Source of the DNA: Rostratula benghalensis
Lineage: Eukaryota > Chordata > Aves > Charadriiformes > Rostratulidae
Direction of reading: 5' to 3'
Length of the DNA stretch: 64,000 nucleotides
Assembly: GCA_013399305.1 (NCBI GenBank)
Contig: VXAI01000340.1
Location: 495,953 to 559,952, forward strand
The notes under the pieces were generated by a model. The model was not told the origin of the DNA and made no database searches. It saw nothing but the letters and a program-made list of their open reading frames with translations. A program made the translations under genes and the position numbers. The stretch's first letter is position 1, and every line of letters starts with the position of its first letter. Below, in pieces: positions 14,815 to 27,641 of this stretch.

Positions 14815-15745
14815 TGACCTCCCCCCACCAACTGGCCACATTCTTCCCTATGCAGCCCAGGATTCCATGGCCCTCTGGGTGACAAGTGCACATTCCTGGC
14901 TCATGGATAATTTACTGTCTACCAGGACCCCCTGATCCTTCTCTGCAGAAGTGTTTTCCAGGAGGTCTGCCCCTAACCTATATTGGTGCCTGGGATTCTT
15001 CCTTCTCAGGTGCAAAACACTTGCCCTTGTTGCACCTCATTAGGTTCTTCTCTGCGCAGCTCTCCAGCCTGTCCAGGTCATACTGGAGAGCCCTCTTGAG
15101 TATCAGCCAGCCCTCCTAGTTTGGTATCATGAGTGAATTTGCTGAAGATACACTCGGTCCCCTCATCTAGGTCATTGATGAATATGTTGAAAGAGACTGG
15201 ATTGAGTATTGACCCTTGGGGGACCCCACTGGCTACAGGCAGACACCCCATGTGTCTTTTCACACAACCAGCCTTCAATCCACCTCACTGCCCTCTCATC
15301 CAGCCCACACTTCCTCAGTTTTCTAATGAGGATGTTATGGGAGACAGTGTCAAAAGCCTTGCTGAAGTCAAGATAGATAACATCCTCTGCTCTCCCCTCA
15401 TCCAGCCATCCAGTTATAACATCAGAGAAGGTTATCAGACTGGTAAGCATGATTTACTTTTGGTAAATCCAGGCTGATCACTTCTCTGTGTCTTCCGCTG
15501 CTAAGGTGCCCACCTAATTCATCAGTTGGCCTACGTTTTCCCTAGTCTTCCTTTTTCTACTGATATACTGAAAGAACTTCTTCTTGTTATCTTTAACCAT
15601 AATGGCCAAGTTCAGTTCTGCTTGCACTTTGGCCCTCCTAATTTTCCCCCTGCATAGCTTCGCTACTTCTTGGTACTCATAAATTGCCAACACCCTTTTC
15701 CAGAGATCATAAAATTTCTTTTTCCTGTGATTGTATAGTGCCTTC
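14815..15745 (-). mobile_element. CR1 LINE ORF2 fragment, 3'-truncated and internally deleted
   Basis: On the minus strand this piece runs from the linker between the endonuclease and reverse transcriptase of CR1 ORF2 (about 15745 to 15490) directly into the reverse transcriptase fingers and palm (about 15480 to 14815). The code for roughly 100 residues between the two blocks is absent at 15478-15490. Motif A survives as [14 protein letters not shown], and motif B as SGVPQGS. Motif C is broken: FADD has become FTHD. At least one frameshift separates motifs A and B, near 15240. The element stops inside ORF2 at the REVIL-like segment near 14815, so the usual CR1 3' UTR and octamers are missing. 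Most CR1 copies are 5'-truncated, so this 3' loss suggests a later deletion or rearrangement. Confidence 0.92.
15172..15450 (-). pseudogene. Reverse transcriptase motif A fragment of CR1 ORF2
   Basis: This is a 92-codon open stretch on the minus strand. It begins with an MLTSLITF segment equivalent to the CLTNLI block of CR1 reverse transcriptases and continues through [17 protein letters not shown], the palm motif A with its catalytic aspartate. It then leaves the family frame near ACSQWGPP, where a frameshift moves the true coding sense into the neighbouring frame. That frame (15078-15278) carries [18 protein letters not shown] and a damaged motif C. Neither piece can encode an enzyme. The methionine start is incidental. 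Confidence 0.85.
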
Positions 15746-18700
15746 TTTTAAAATTCTATTTTTAGAGAATGTTTGATTTTACTCTAAGGTTAAACTTTTT
15801 GGAGTTAAAAATTACCATTTTGCCTATTTGTTTTTTACTGTAATATAATTTTTTTCCCTATTTATTTTGTGGTCACATAGCCCACTATCAGGATAATTTC
15901 TATGTGTACTTTTCATTTATGTAGACATAATCATGCAAGGTCAAGAATGTAAAATAAAACATATTTGTACTGCTAGGCCATTTCATCATTAATCCCATTG
16001 TTCAGAAGATTACAAATCAGGTACAAAAAATCACTTCATGCTGCATGTACATATGGATATAATTTGATTCTAAGCTTATCATACATAAATCTTTTAGTTG
16101 TCCTCCAACCACACGGCTGTAGCTTTAGGCTTTCTACAGTAGTATCAACACTGTATTAGGTTGCCTTGAATATTTCCATCTCATACAAAAGATGGAAAGA
16201 CCTCTCCAGCCTATGACATCATTTGTTTATGTCAGGTCATTGATTAAATCACTGCACATATGAGCACAAATCATTTGCCAAATTGTTTTCACATTAATCT
16301 GAACTGAAAAAAACCTTTTCCATCTCTCTCACTACTTTAGTTCTCCTAGGGCTGAGTGGCTTTAGACTCTCGACTACCAGCCCAGGTTACCTCCATGCCA
16401 CATCAGGACACGTGATCTTAACATCTTACTTTCACTAGATCACAGAAGTAACAGTTTGTGGACAGGACTGGCTTAGATTCAAACCAAGATCACAATGGGA
16501 TTCACAAATCAGAGTTGGTGCTATGCCACAATCATTCATGAATCTGCTGCTTTGAAAACTTGGGGTGAAAATCTGAAAAAGGGCCTAAGAAGAAAAATTC
16601 AAGGGAGGGATCCAGCAGATGCTGTTAGATAACTAAGACACTTCTGAGGGGAGCACAGTCAGGATGAGAAGCTACTAACACAGGCTGCAGCAAGAGGAGC
16701 TCACCATCCAGAGGGGCTGCTGAGTATCCATCCTTGGACCTGTTCAAAAATTTCCAATTACAAGTCCCTCTTAATATTTTGAAAGGAAAAAAATAAAGCT
16801 TGGATATACTGATAAACTCTCTACCAATACTAAATTCCTCTTAATTCTGATAGTTAACAAAGTAACTTTAATCAAGTAGAAATAATGTTTCCATTGAAAA
16901 AAAAATTAAAAATGGGGTTTTCACAGAAATAATTCCCATACAGACATAACCTCAATAAAATAAACCATAATATAAAATAATCATAATGTAAACTATGATG
17001 TAAACCATATACCCAGAAATAGTGTCTGATCAATCAAAATATATCTATTTTTTGCTATCTCCTTTTTTCAATATTTTTGGTTTTTAGCTAGCAGAAATAT
17101 CTATAATCCAATTGCATGGCAATCTTATCATTGGACTTTAGTCTCATTTTCAAGGAGGCAGCAAGTCTATTCTAACATTTTCAAAACATTTACCAATGTA
17201 CACAAGGTTCGCAAGGAATTTGTAAGAACTAGTGATTTCCTAGAAAATATTTCTGGTTTGATCAGTCTTTTTTTCTGATGAAAAAATCTTCCAAAATGTT
17301 AAGTCTTTGCCAAAATTTCTACTGAAACCCCTATAAAAACTGAGCCACTGCCACTTTATAAAGGGCTGATTTATGAAAGCCTGCTGCTGCAGAAATTTCA
17401 GTTCAGCCTTTTATATGTATCTAGACTACGTGAAAATCTTCTCTCCCCCCCTGCCCTTTCCCTCTCCTCCATTGTCCTTCAATGTGCAGTCAGTCACAAC
17501 CTAGAGGAATGAAACAATGGAAAAGTAACCTCCAGTTTCTGCAGCCTTTTATCGCTGCTGATTGTCTTTAAGAACTGAAATCCTAAGGACAAAACTACTG
17601 TTGTTTACTTCTAACAGAATTAATTTTGCCTACGTTTCCTCATAATTACAGGCATAGAAATGTCATTTCCAATTATGCTTTGTAAGGAGATGAAATAGAA
17701 TAGAAGACGACATAAAAAGATAATAAATAGTAAGTAGATAAGACTGAATAATTCACATTTCACAAATGTCCCCCTTTATGATGGATAGTCTTCTTATCAG
17801 ATCTCCATATATGCTTCTAAGCCTGGCACTGTCTAACTTCTATTACTGTAAACTATTGTTGGGAATATTGAATTGTGGTGCTTAAATGCTAGACAAATGA
17901 TTTAAACTTGGAGAATTGCTTTCACCTCAATTAAAGCTGCTTGCACAATCACTTTGTCCTCATTTTGCCTCAGTATTCTGTTTGTCATACATATGAATGT
18001 TTGCAGTGCTATATTTGCCAGCCGCCTTAGGCAGAATCAGCTCTGCCTTGTGCCGTGAAGGCAGCATGGAAAAAGCATGCCTGATCATCGAAAGCTTCTT
18101 AAAATGGAGGTCGTGGAGTCATCACCTGATTCTTCAAGAACCAGCAACTTTTCTCTATGTCAGTTATCCACATGCATAAATTCCTGCAGAAACCATGTAG
18201 CAACACGAAAGTATGAAGACTGGGCAATATATATAGAAGTGGAGATTTATCAAAAATCAGCAGAATGGTTTTGCCGAGCACTGTACAGTTAGATGTGTAT
18301 CTGAACTAGAGCTTCGGAGATTTGCAACAGAAAAAGGCAAGGATCCCTCCTAAAATGTGATACATTTAAGTTTATACACGTAAAACAGGTGAGCATATGA
18401 TGTAGTATTGGCTAGATCAGGGAAACAGAGAGAAAGAAGTTGATTTGCGTCTACCGTGGTCTGTCTCATTTGCTGTCTGCACTCCCCGGTAGTAATAGAG
18501 CTTTTACAGGGAAACTGGAACCGTGGAAACTGCCTGGGACCTCTTTATGATACAGGTTACTCAATTTATTATAAATGCTGATATTTGTTGCTGATATGCA
18601 TATATTATGTGAAATGCCTTGGGATATGTAAGGTGAATGGAGTTATATAAAATAAGTCAATTTTCAGATAGATTCTTTTTCTTCTATTATTGTGAGCAGA

Positions 18701-21700
18701 TAACATTCCTGATCAACATAAACACAGGAAGGATAAAAAAAGTACTTTCAAATGTTAAAGACATTTTTTTATTATTACTATTATTTAAGCCAGATAAAAA
18801 TTCATGGCAAGCTTTACGTCTTGAAGTTATTTACAACGTATAGCAGTCTTTAAAATAAATGGTTACTTCCAGTTGGTCTTATCTTACTCTTTGCTGTCAA
18901 GTTATTGGAATTTGTCAGAAGGTGGGAGAAGCAGAAAAGACAGGCTGTTTCAATGCAGTACAGTTTTTTCCTTTCCTGTTAAATTGTGAAGATAAATTTA
19001 ACATGCACACACAAAAGCTGAGAGTTTTATCTGAACTCCTGTTATCCTGAGCTCTAGCAACGTAAGAGGACCTGTCAGAGGAACTAATGGAAAAATATTC
19101 ATCAGAATAGTCCCCATTCAGTGATTCAGTGAAAATGAAGAAATAACAGAACTACCTTTGTGAACTTCATATTAAATAGTAGAAAAATTATCACTCAGGC
19201 ATGGAAATCACCACCTCCATACAAGTGTTAAGAACCTTTGGATTTTGTGTAAATCTGGAGAACAAAAATAATGGACGGAATACAGTTTTGAATAAAAATA
19301 AATAAACAGCAATCAGAAGCCAACATACAGCTGTCAATGTCCTTGTAGCACATTCCAAAGAAAAACAAAGAAAGTGAGGAAGAGAGAACTTGCTTGACAA
19401 GCAGAATTTTTAAGGATGAAGGTCTTATACATGCTCGGAGACAACTCTCTCCTGCTGAATGAAGTCTACTGTGCTTGGAGAAATTAGAATATATACTTTT
19501 ACATTTCATCATTAATCCCCGTTCCTAAAGAAGAAAAAAATAGAACTGGAAAGATATCACTGTAACAAAATACTTGAAGGAACCCTTTGTGCCACTTAGG
19601 ACAGAAGTACACATCTTGTACCAGCCTGCAGAAAAGAGAAGTCTTGTGACAGGATTACAAAATTCAAAAGCTGAATCTCAATTTACAATTATTATTTACA
19701 GCCGTGCTATTTTCCACGAAAATAATTATTTGTCCACTTTTGAAACAGAACAGAACTCAATGATAGATGTGTCTAAGGTATAATTGCAGACCTGAGGTAT
19801 CACTCAGGAGTTAACCTTAGCTTGAAAACAACTTTCTGCCAAAGTTTTAACATAATTCAGATAAGTTTACACTTCATTGGGTGCCATTACCTGTCCTCCT
19901 ACTTCCCAGTATCCCAATATGGGGAAACGTGAACAGAGTAAGTACAATGTAAAGCTTTCAACTCAAATGCACCTCCTGAATTTCTTAGAAGATGTTTCAA
20001 AAGCCATGGAACGATAGATTCAAGAGGCATCAAAACCTACTAATTGTAATAAAACCTTTCAAGCCATGATACCTTCTTTTCTGCTATGTCTATCAATATC
20101 TCAGAATGTAATTCTTGAATAGTAGGTTTCTGTCAGAAAATCAATCTCAGAAGTATTTAACATTTTATTTTCGGATTAGGTATCCATTTGGAAGTACCAC
20201 AGATAAGACAACTTATGACATTTAAGTTACTAGTTTGTACAAATGTCAATGGGTATGGAGAAATTAAATATCTTTTAAAATCTGACCACTTGTACTGATT
20301 TTTTTTTTTCCAGTAATCATCTCTGAGGTGTCTGATGAAGTATAAGAAAAAAATTGAAATAGTTAAAGAAAGCAGAGATTTCTCTTGAATTTTTCTCTTA
20401 GCTGGAAATTAATTTTCAGTTGCAAGCAAGTCTGAAATAATCCTTTGACTGTTCCTCTACACAACATTTTTCCCTAAGAGCCATATTAGATGAGTAGCAG
20501 CAAAATATACATGTGCTTTCAAGACAATTACTAAGCCTGAAAAATCCAGAATGGAGTGGTGCAATCTCTTTCAACACGTCACCTACAAAAAACAGCAAGA
20601 GGTCTTTCTAATCTTTGTATTTTTTCAAGCTTATAGCATGATGGCACTGTCTTTCTTATTAAGACAACCTGCATTTTTATGTAGCTATCAACTGGTTTGT
20701 GTTTCAGCTGGGAAAAACTTTGCTGAATTTCAGAGTGATTGTTAAAAATGTTCCTCTTTTTTATTATCCCAAAATAAGTGTAAGTCATAATTTCATTAGG
20801 AAAATAAGTTTATGTTTCTTTCTGCTGAGAAAATAGCAGCAACATTTGGTTGATGATAGTGCACTGGAACGTATTTTATCCGCTGAAGGAGTAAGAAGCT
20901 TAACAAAATAATTTTTTGTTGACACAAGGTAAATAGACTTTTGAGAAAATTAATTCTGTCATTGGAATAAAGCAGACTTTTAAAAAATTCCTTCTGTCTA
21001 CTACAAAATGACTTGTCTGCAAAAAAGCGTTTTGCTCTCAGAATTCATCATTTATCTAATTTCCTTACCGCTTCATCTGGCAGATTTTCTCTGATAGTTT
21101 GTTTCACCCTGTATAACCTTCTAAGTCACTAAAAAGATATACTTGGACTGTTATTTACATGAAGGAGTATAGGGAATAAGACTTTCTGGATGCACTAAAT
21201 ATGGCAAAGGAAATTTATTTGGTCATTCAAGTTTTGTAATAGGAGATAAAACACTATTCTATATCATATGAAGACACAGTTTCTGAGAAATCTTCAGAAC
21301 TCTGATAGCAAAATGTTGCTATCCAGCCACACAGCAATTTATTGCACCTTTTATTTATCTGTGTGCATATGTAATTGCACATGACAAAAGAAAATTAACC
21401 ATCAATATTTTCCAGGTGAATTGCCCTTTCCTATTCATGATATCTAGTGCAATATTATAAACACAGAAAGAAACAGGAGTAATTTTATCTATATTACCAT
21501 CTTCCTTTCCATTAATTCTCCATAAGTTGTTACTGTTTTTCTGGAATAGAGTGCAAAGGAGTTGTTGTTTTTTTTTTTCAATCTTCTGTGTTAAGTGTTT
21601 ATTATTCATTCTAGAATCCAGTTCTTTGTGTGAACCTTACCTCTAGAAAATCCAGCCTTTTGTCTCCAATACAGGACACCTGATAGAAACAATAGGAATT

Positions 21701-23157
21701 TAGGGTTAAAAATATCCCCATACATTTTTGTTCACCAAAACCTCTTGCTCAGGTTTAATTTTTTTCATCTATATAGTGCTGTATTTTAGCTTCCTCTGAC
21801 ACATGCTTAGTTAACAACAATGTAGAACTGATGAAAAGTGGAAAGAAGCAACTCTGAAAATTACAGGGAGCTGATGTTCATACAACCTGACCAGCCAAGC
21901 TGGAAGGGAGAGAGGGTCCTAAGGCTGACATTATCTGCAAGCATAGATAGATCTTTCTTTTGTATTAGAGTATTATTTATATAAGGGGTACCATTTATTC
22001 TTTACTATAAAACACTGAAAAATCAAATATCCCTTTACCTGATACCGTAATTTTGTCTGAATTTCCCTCACACAGTTCACTCAATAACTATGAATTCTGT
22101 TTTTTCCTTATGTCGTGTTGCACCGTTTGTCTTTGAGCTTTAATGGTTCCATGGGTTTCATGATTATTCAATCATCTAAAATTCACTGTGAACACAATTA
22201 ATTCAAAGAAGCTTTCCATTGCAGTTCCATTACAATTAGGGAAAAAACCAAACCAAACCAAAACAAACAGGTGTCACTTAGTACACTACCACTGCTGCCA
22301 GAAAATTCAACTTCAGTTCCTTTATTTAAGTAGAGCTCCCAAATCTACACAACCCGCATGACAGCTAGTTAAAGGTGCTTATACTAATCTTTATTATATA
22401 TGTAATATAAATTTTCCTAGAATATATATTTGGGACCATTTATGAGAAAAATCCAGGCATACTATAGGGGTTTTGTACATGTAATCCTAGCCAGTTTCCT
22501 GTAAATTTGTTTGTTAATCTGATAAGGTCACTTAAAAGCATTAGCAAGTGTCAAAGGTCTGATATAGTACAGTAAATCAGGTTATACTTTAGAAGACCAT
22601 TAAAACAAAAACACTACAGTGGGAATTATAACCACAAACTGTTTACAGCCAAATACAATTATCATTTAATATACTATACCAGATGAAAAACATCCCTGTC
22701 CTAAAGAAAAAGATACATTCCATAACTTTCTGACACGGAAAAATACATTCCGCAATTCAATCTCTAATATAATGCAATGTTGTATCCGAAGTAACTGTGG
22801 CAAGGAATCTCCATTCCCAAATGTCTATTGTGAAGCATCAAGCAAGGTTTAATAAAAACAGAAGCATTTTCAGGGCTTATATAAGAGCAAGCCTTTTGTT
22901 GTGAGCATAAATACAGCAGTAGAAACTTGTATTAATATCAAATCTATTACAAAAATGCAGAGTTCCAGATCAATACTTTTTGTAACACACAAAAAATTAT
23001 CACTAAACAGACTTAATATGTGCTAAGCTTTTTCACATGATTAATTTCCTCTCAAATGAGTAGAAGAGTTAAATGAAATAGTAATTAAACCACTGAGATA
23101 TGCTTCACAAAGATAATTTCTTTTATGAATCCTATTCCTGGAGTTTCAACACATGAT
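15746..23157. other. Long unique stretch, possible conserved non-coding DNA
   Basis: No gene or transposon was recognised in these 7.4 kb. Two sub-regions stand out by eye. At 16160-16320 there are TGACATCA (16214-16221), TTGTTTAT (16223-16230) and the odd palindrome TGATTAAATCA (16241-16251). At 17880-17995 there are CAATTAA, ACAAT and ACTTTGT words just ahead of a slightly CpG-richer block that reaches 18290. An (AAACC)n repeat lies at 22242-22270. A block near 16345-16390 vaguely resembles tRNA boxes A and B, but not well enough to call a SINE. Confidence 0.45.
22242..22270. repeat. (AAACC)n / (AAAAC)n simple repeat
   Basis: Tandem AAACC units are followed by AAAAC units. The unit is the reverse complement of the GGTTT repeat at 14737-14771. 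No attached LINE tail is visible. Confidence 0.75.
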
Positions 23158-23218
23158 AGTTGGACTAAATGTTCTTAAAGGTCCCTTCCCACCTAGAAAA
23201 TTAATTATTCTATGATTC
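23158..23218 (+). mobile_element. CR1 LINE 3' UTR remnant, about 60 bases
   Basis: The sequence starts at a GTTGGACTAAATG block, continues through AAAGGTCCCTTCC and ends with ATTCTATGATTCC. These are the last three landmarks of the short CR1 3' UTR, in the correct order and spacing. The coding part is absent, so this is an extremely 5'-truncated insertion, or the surviving edge of a longer one. Confidence 0.88.
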
Positions 23219-24059
23219 CTACCAGAGCCTAGTGGCCACCTGCTCCGAAAGATATTCCCGCTGAATTCTTGAGTATAGTCTGAGTTTTCTTTCAATAGTA
23301 GGAAATAGAACATCCAATATAACAGAGAGTCATTGGTGTCATGTGCAGTAAAGACATAGCAGCACAAGAAGAAACTTATTCATAATAGAAATGTACAAAA
23401 TGTAAAGTATAAATAATGAAGAACAAAATTAGTGGGATTCAGCTCACTTGACACCTACTGCCCCAAATCTATATTAGGTGTTATTTCCAACAGTTTTGCA
23501 TATCTATTTAACAAGGAAATGAAGTGCTGTTGAAACTGCTTGTCTCCATTGACTACAAAAGCACCTTAATGCTGTGAAATTTGATCAGACACCTCACTTG
23601 TAGCCAGCCACAGTCAGGTGAGATGACATTTATAATGAGTTTATAGAGACTGTATGGGTCTCCTGAAGAAACTTAAAATACATATAAAACATGGAATTTA
23701 CATACAGGTTATCTTCAGATTGCATTTGAGATAAGCTTTTGCTCCTCACTGGAACTACACATGAAACTTCTAGGAAATACAGAGGTTAAGTACAAAAAAA
23801 GTCTTTGCAGAATGGACCACATATTCTACAACTGATTGTTGATTTATCTTATAAACCTATATTGAAATCAACACAAGGTAGATTGTACTTTCTTCAGTGA
23901 AATGAATAATTTCTATACTATAGTGTCCTGAAAAACAGAACTTGTCAGAACTCAAAAAGTTATCTGCTTTTGTTATTTGTTGCCTGACAGCAAAATAATA
24001 GAAGCAGGAATGAAATAACAGATCAGTGTTTCTACTTCTGCTTAAATTTTGCTGACAAA
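23219..24059. other. Unique DNA up to an assembly gap
   Basis: Nothing recognisable is present in this AT-rich stretch. Confidence 0.4.
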
Positions 24060-24428
24060 NNNNNNNNNNNNNNNNNNNNNNNNNNNNNNNNNNNNNNNNN
24101 NNNNNNNNNNNNNNNNNNNNNNNNNNNNNNNNNNNNNNNNNNNNNNNNNNNNNNNNNNNNNNNNNNNNNNNNNNNNNNNNNNNNNNNNNNNNNNNNNNNN
24201 NNNNNNNNNNNNNNNNNNNNNNNNNNNNNNNNNNNNNNNNNNNNNNNNNNNNNNNNNNNNNNNNNNNNNNNNNNNNNNNNNNNNNNNNNNNNNNNNNNNN
24301 NNNNNNNNNNNNNNNNNNNNNNNNNNNNNNNNNNNNNNNNNNNNNNNNNNNNNNNNNNNNNNNNNNNNNNNNNNNNNNNNNNNNNNNNNNNNNNNNNNNN
24401 NNNNNNNNNNNNNNNNNNNNNNNNNNNN
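24060..24428. other. Assembly gap (369 N)
   Basis: This is a run of undetermined bases. Reading frames that appear to cross it are artefacts of translating N. The flanks show no repeat signature that would explain the break. Confidence 0.98.
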
Positions 24429-26639
24429 TACAATAGGTTTTGTTTTAATAATGGCAACCAATAGCTTTTTAGAAGAGCTTCATTATTTGTATTTTTCACT
24501 CTAAAGTGGAATGAAATGTCAAAGTGATATCACATCAGTTCTTGATCAGTTTTTGACCAATACATTTTAGAAGTGTCTCAAAAATGTCCCTTGTTCCATA
24601 GAAACATAATAGCAGACTAACACCTTGTGTTGGGTGTAGACATTTCTGAACGTCCTGGACTTCATAAGATGTACTATCTGTAAGAAAAGTTTTCTTTAAA
24701 GAATACAAAGCTATTGAAAATTATATGATATCAAAATAATATTTTTTTCACAAACTGACATATTTGTCTATGCAGTCAAGACTACATATAGCCTTACACC
24801 AGTTTCTCTATGCCAGGAAAATATATATCCATATGTAAGTTAGCCTTGATCTAACACCATGAATTAATATTTTGTTTAACTTTCCATGAATCGAATATTT
24901 GTAAAAGATAATATGAAAAATGAAATAGTTCTTCAATAAATCTTTTTCATGGGGAAAATTAATAGGTAAAATTATGTCTCTAGCGATATTATCATTGCAT
25001 TAATACTATTTATTTGAGTACTATTGTTTTCCAAAACCTCTGATCAAACCTATGAGTTCAACAAATGTGTTTTTCTAAGATTCCTTAAACATATGGTATG
25101 CTATCGCTATAATAGTAAATCAAAGTAAATTGAATAATTTGTCTTTTTAGAGAAAAACTAAATAGGACCATAATAACTAAGAAGTGAAAAGGAGTATTAA
25201 AAGTACTTTAATTAACTACCTCAGTATTCCTAGCTGCATCTGAGTCAGATTTGTGCTGTAGACTTGCAAAAAATGCAACTTTTAGTCCCACTAAAAATAA
25301 GTCACTTTAAGGAAAAATAAAATTTGATATATTTACTGAAAGACCTCACTTCAAACAGGAAATGTAGCTGCAGGAGAGAGAAAAAAAAAAGGGAAAAAGA
25401 CCCTAATAATTTCAAAAATTCCCCAACTCTGTTATAATTTTGAACATGTCTCAGAATAATTCCATAACTTGAAGAGCTTTTCAAGTTAAACATCTATTTT
25501 GAGGAATTTAAATAACTTATAAATTCTCTAGCTTATTGTTGCTATTTACATTCCACGTCGTACACCAGAATGCTATTTGAACCACACACACACATACATA
25601 AAGACTGATTTAATAAAGTTAGCTCTTCCAGGACTGGTGTGTCTTCACAAGCTATTGAGGAGTTATTTCAACTGCATAATTGAATAGATAGAATCCCTTC
25701 CAGTCACAAAACCCATAGCTCACTTCCCGCAAAGGAATTATTCATGTAAGTGTCAGGGTGCATTTCAGCAAAAGCTGCAGAGTCGCTGCCTGCCCTTATA
25801 TCTGAAAGGTTTGCCATGTTCCTGGGATCTAGAAGTTTTAAAAATTCTCAGGCAGAATGTAATAATGTTGTATATTTTAGATTTACACTGAAGAACTGAG
25901 TGTGGTCAATTCATCTTTATAAATAAATACATGTTTCATTGATAACTAGATTATGTATTTGCATTACTTTATTATGATTGCTATTGTCTTCTTGGAAAAC
26001 ATTCACTGAAGCAATGTATGCACTAAAGGCTTATCTTACCTTTTTTTTTTTCCAAACTCATAAAAGGGCCACTGATTCTCTTCAATAAATTTCAAGCACC
26101 TTAAAATTTACTGCCAACATTATCCTGACTCTGCTGTGTGTTAGTTTAAATCATGATTTTCTCATCCTTGTTTTTCTAGGAAGAATTAAATTGTCTTACA
26201 GGTAAAGATAGACATAAATGTAGTAAGGTGGTGGCCAAGTGCCAGCATTGTGAGACATTTCCAATCTGATGCACTACAGTTTAGAAATAGTAGAATTATT
26301 TTTTAGTAATCTAGTAGCTTAAACAGCACTTAGCAGAGTGAAAGCAAAAGAACAAAAAGGTTAATATATCTCTCTGCCTTCATGTTTACTCCAACTTTTA
26401 GTATGTTTGTTTAGCAAAGGAACCGTTCTTGAACTATGTGTACAAGTTGCTTTGCTGTCAAGTTTGCTTGTCTAGCTGTTAAGCTAGAAGGATCCCTAGA
26501 ACATGTCATGTGGTTCATTTATACAGACAAGGTAGGACTAGCCATACCAATATAACTTTCAAAGTTTACTTGGCCACCATCACAGTGAAGACTTGCACAG
26601 ATAAAGCCCCATTACTCTCCCCAGAAAGCCTATACAGAG
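24429..26639. other. Unique AT-rich DNA, nothing recognised
   Basis: Only chance frames are present. The block 25700-25850 is somewhat more GC-rich than its neighbours and lacks any similarity I recognise. A short CA-rich run lies near 25580-25595. Confidence 0.45.
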
Positions 26640-27395
26640 GCTGGCCTTCTTTCTAGTTATGAAGTACTTCCTAACACCCGGTCTGAGTCTTCACTGCTGC
26701 AAAGGGATTCTAGCCAAATTCTACTGTTTCTCTTACAATGTTGAGACTATTTTCACATACATCTCCTCCACCATTTCTTCTTTAGTCTAAGCAATCTTGA
26801 ATCTTTAAGTCTTTTCTGTAGGAAATATATTTCTGGATGCCTAGGAGTTGTGTCCTGCTGAAATGTTTTCAGGTGGTCCAAGTCTCCCTCAGAGTGAAGT
26901 AACTGACTGTAAACTAATATTTTACTCTTTTTGCATAGGACAAGGTTATATTGCTTATCTCAAATTATTCTTCATTCATTTTTCCAGGATGATGTTTTCA
27001 TTGTAAGATGACAGTGTTGCCTTATGTTTAGTTTATGATCCAGAGCCTTCTGAACCCACAGGCAGCTCCGGTGCCCATACTATGTCCTATAGTTGCATAG
27101 CTATTTATCCTTGCCAAGGCCACAACTCAACATTTATCTGGTCAAATGCTAATTTATCTGTTTTAGAGCATTTCTCCAATTTCTCCACATTACGTAATTT
27201 CCAAATCTTTCAGCTAACACATCAGTAGACCCTTTCTGGATCTTTGCATCCTCTTAGCATCTGGCCATCAAAAAAACCCCACTGAGTGGCAGCAGGGTCA
27301 GAGCAACCCTTACAGAATCTCACTGGATACCCCCTTCATCTTCATAATGGCATAGGGTTAATCAAAATAACTCTAAGTTCCCAACCAGACTGAAA
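26640..27395 (-). mobile_element. Ancient CR1/L3-type LINE relic
   Basis: Read on the minus strand, this stretch follows the order of the C-terminal half of a CR1/L3 ORF2. The segment around 27155-27195 translates with an EKCSKTDKLAFDQINVE-like string, matching the EKW...KFN.DKC block downstream of reverse transcriptase motif C. Further on come eroded equivalents of the MIKG, EERL and tail regions. The last part, near 26640-26700, matches the block before the ORF2 end where the family has a LRKKFLT-like sequence. The plus-strand text at 27300-27345 corresponds to the motif B-proximal segment. Indels and stops are everywhere, so no frame survives. Divergence is like that of the relic at 8485-8665. 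A young CR1 in the opposite orientation begins within about 100 bases. Confidence 0.72.
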
Positions 27396-27641
27396 GACAT
27401 GATACCATGTTTTCTTCTAGACTTTGCTGCCGAGTGCGTCAAAGCTATTCCACTATTTATAGGACTATGTTCATGGGATGGGAATTAGCGGGGCTCCTCC
27501 AGAGAGCTTTAAAGTAGATTGAAAGGGAGATGGGGCTGTAGCTGAGCTTGCACCAGTGGGGCTCTCATATTTATGAAAACCAGACAACCTCCCAACCCCC
27601 TGGGGTGAATTTGGCGTGCTCAGCTCGCTCCCTGAAATGCC

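Noticed and set aside
16345..16390. tRNA-like boxes A and B, possible SINE head
   Set aside because: Box B is poor, no cloverleaf folds by eye, and no SINE body or tail follows.
24032..24504. Frames of about 140-155 codons on both strands
   Set aside because: They run through the N gap and are artefacts of translating undetermined bases.
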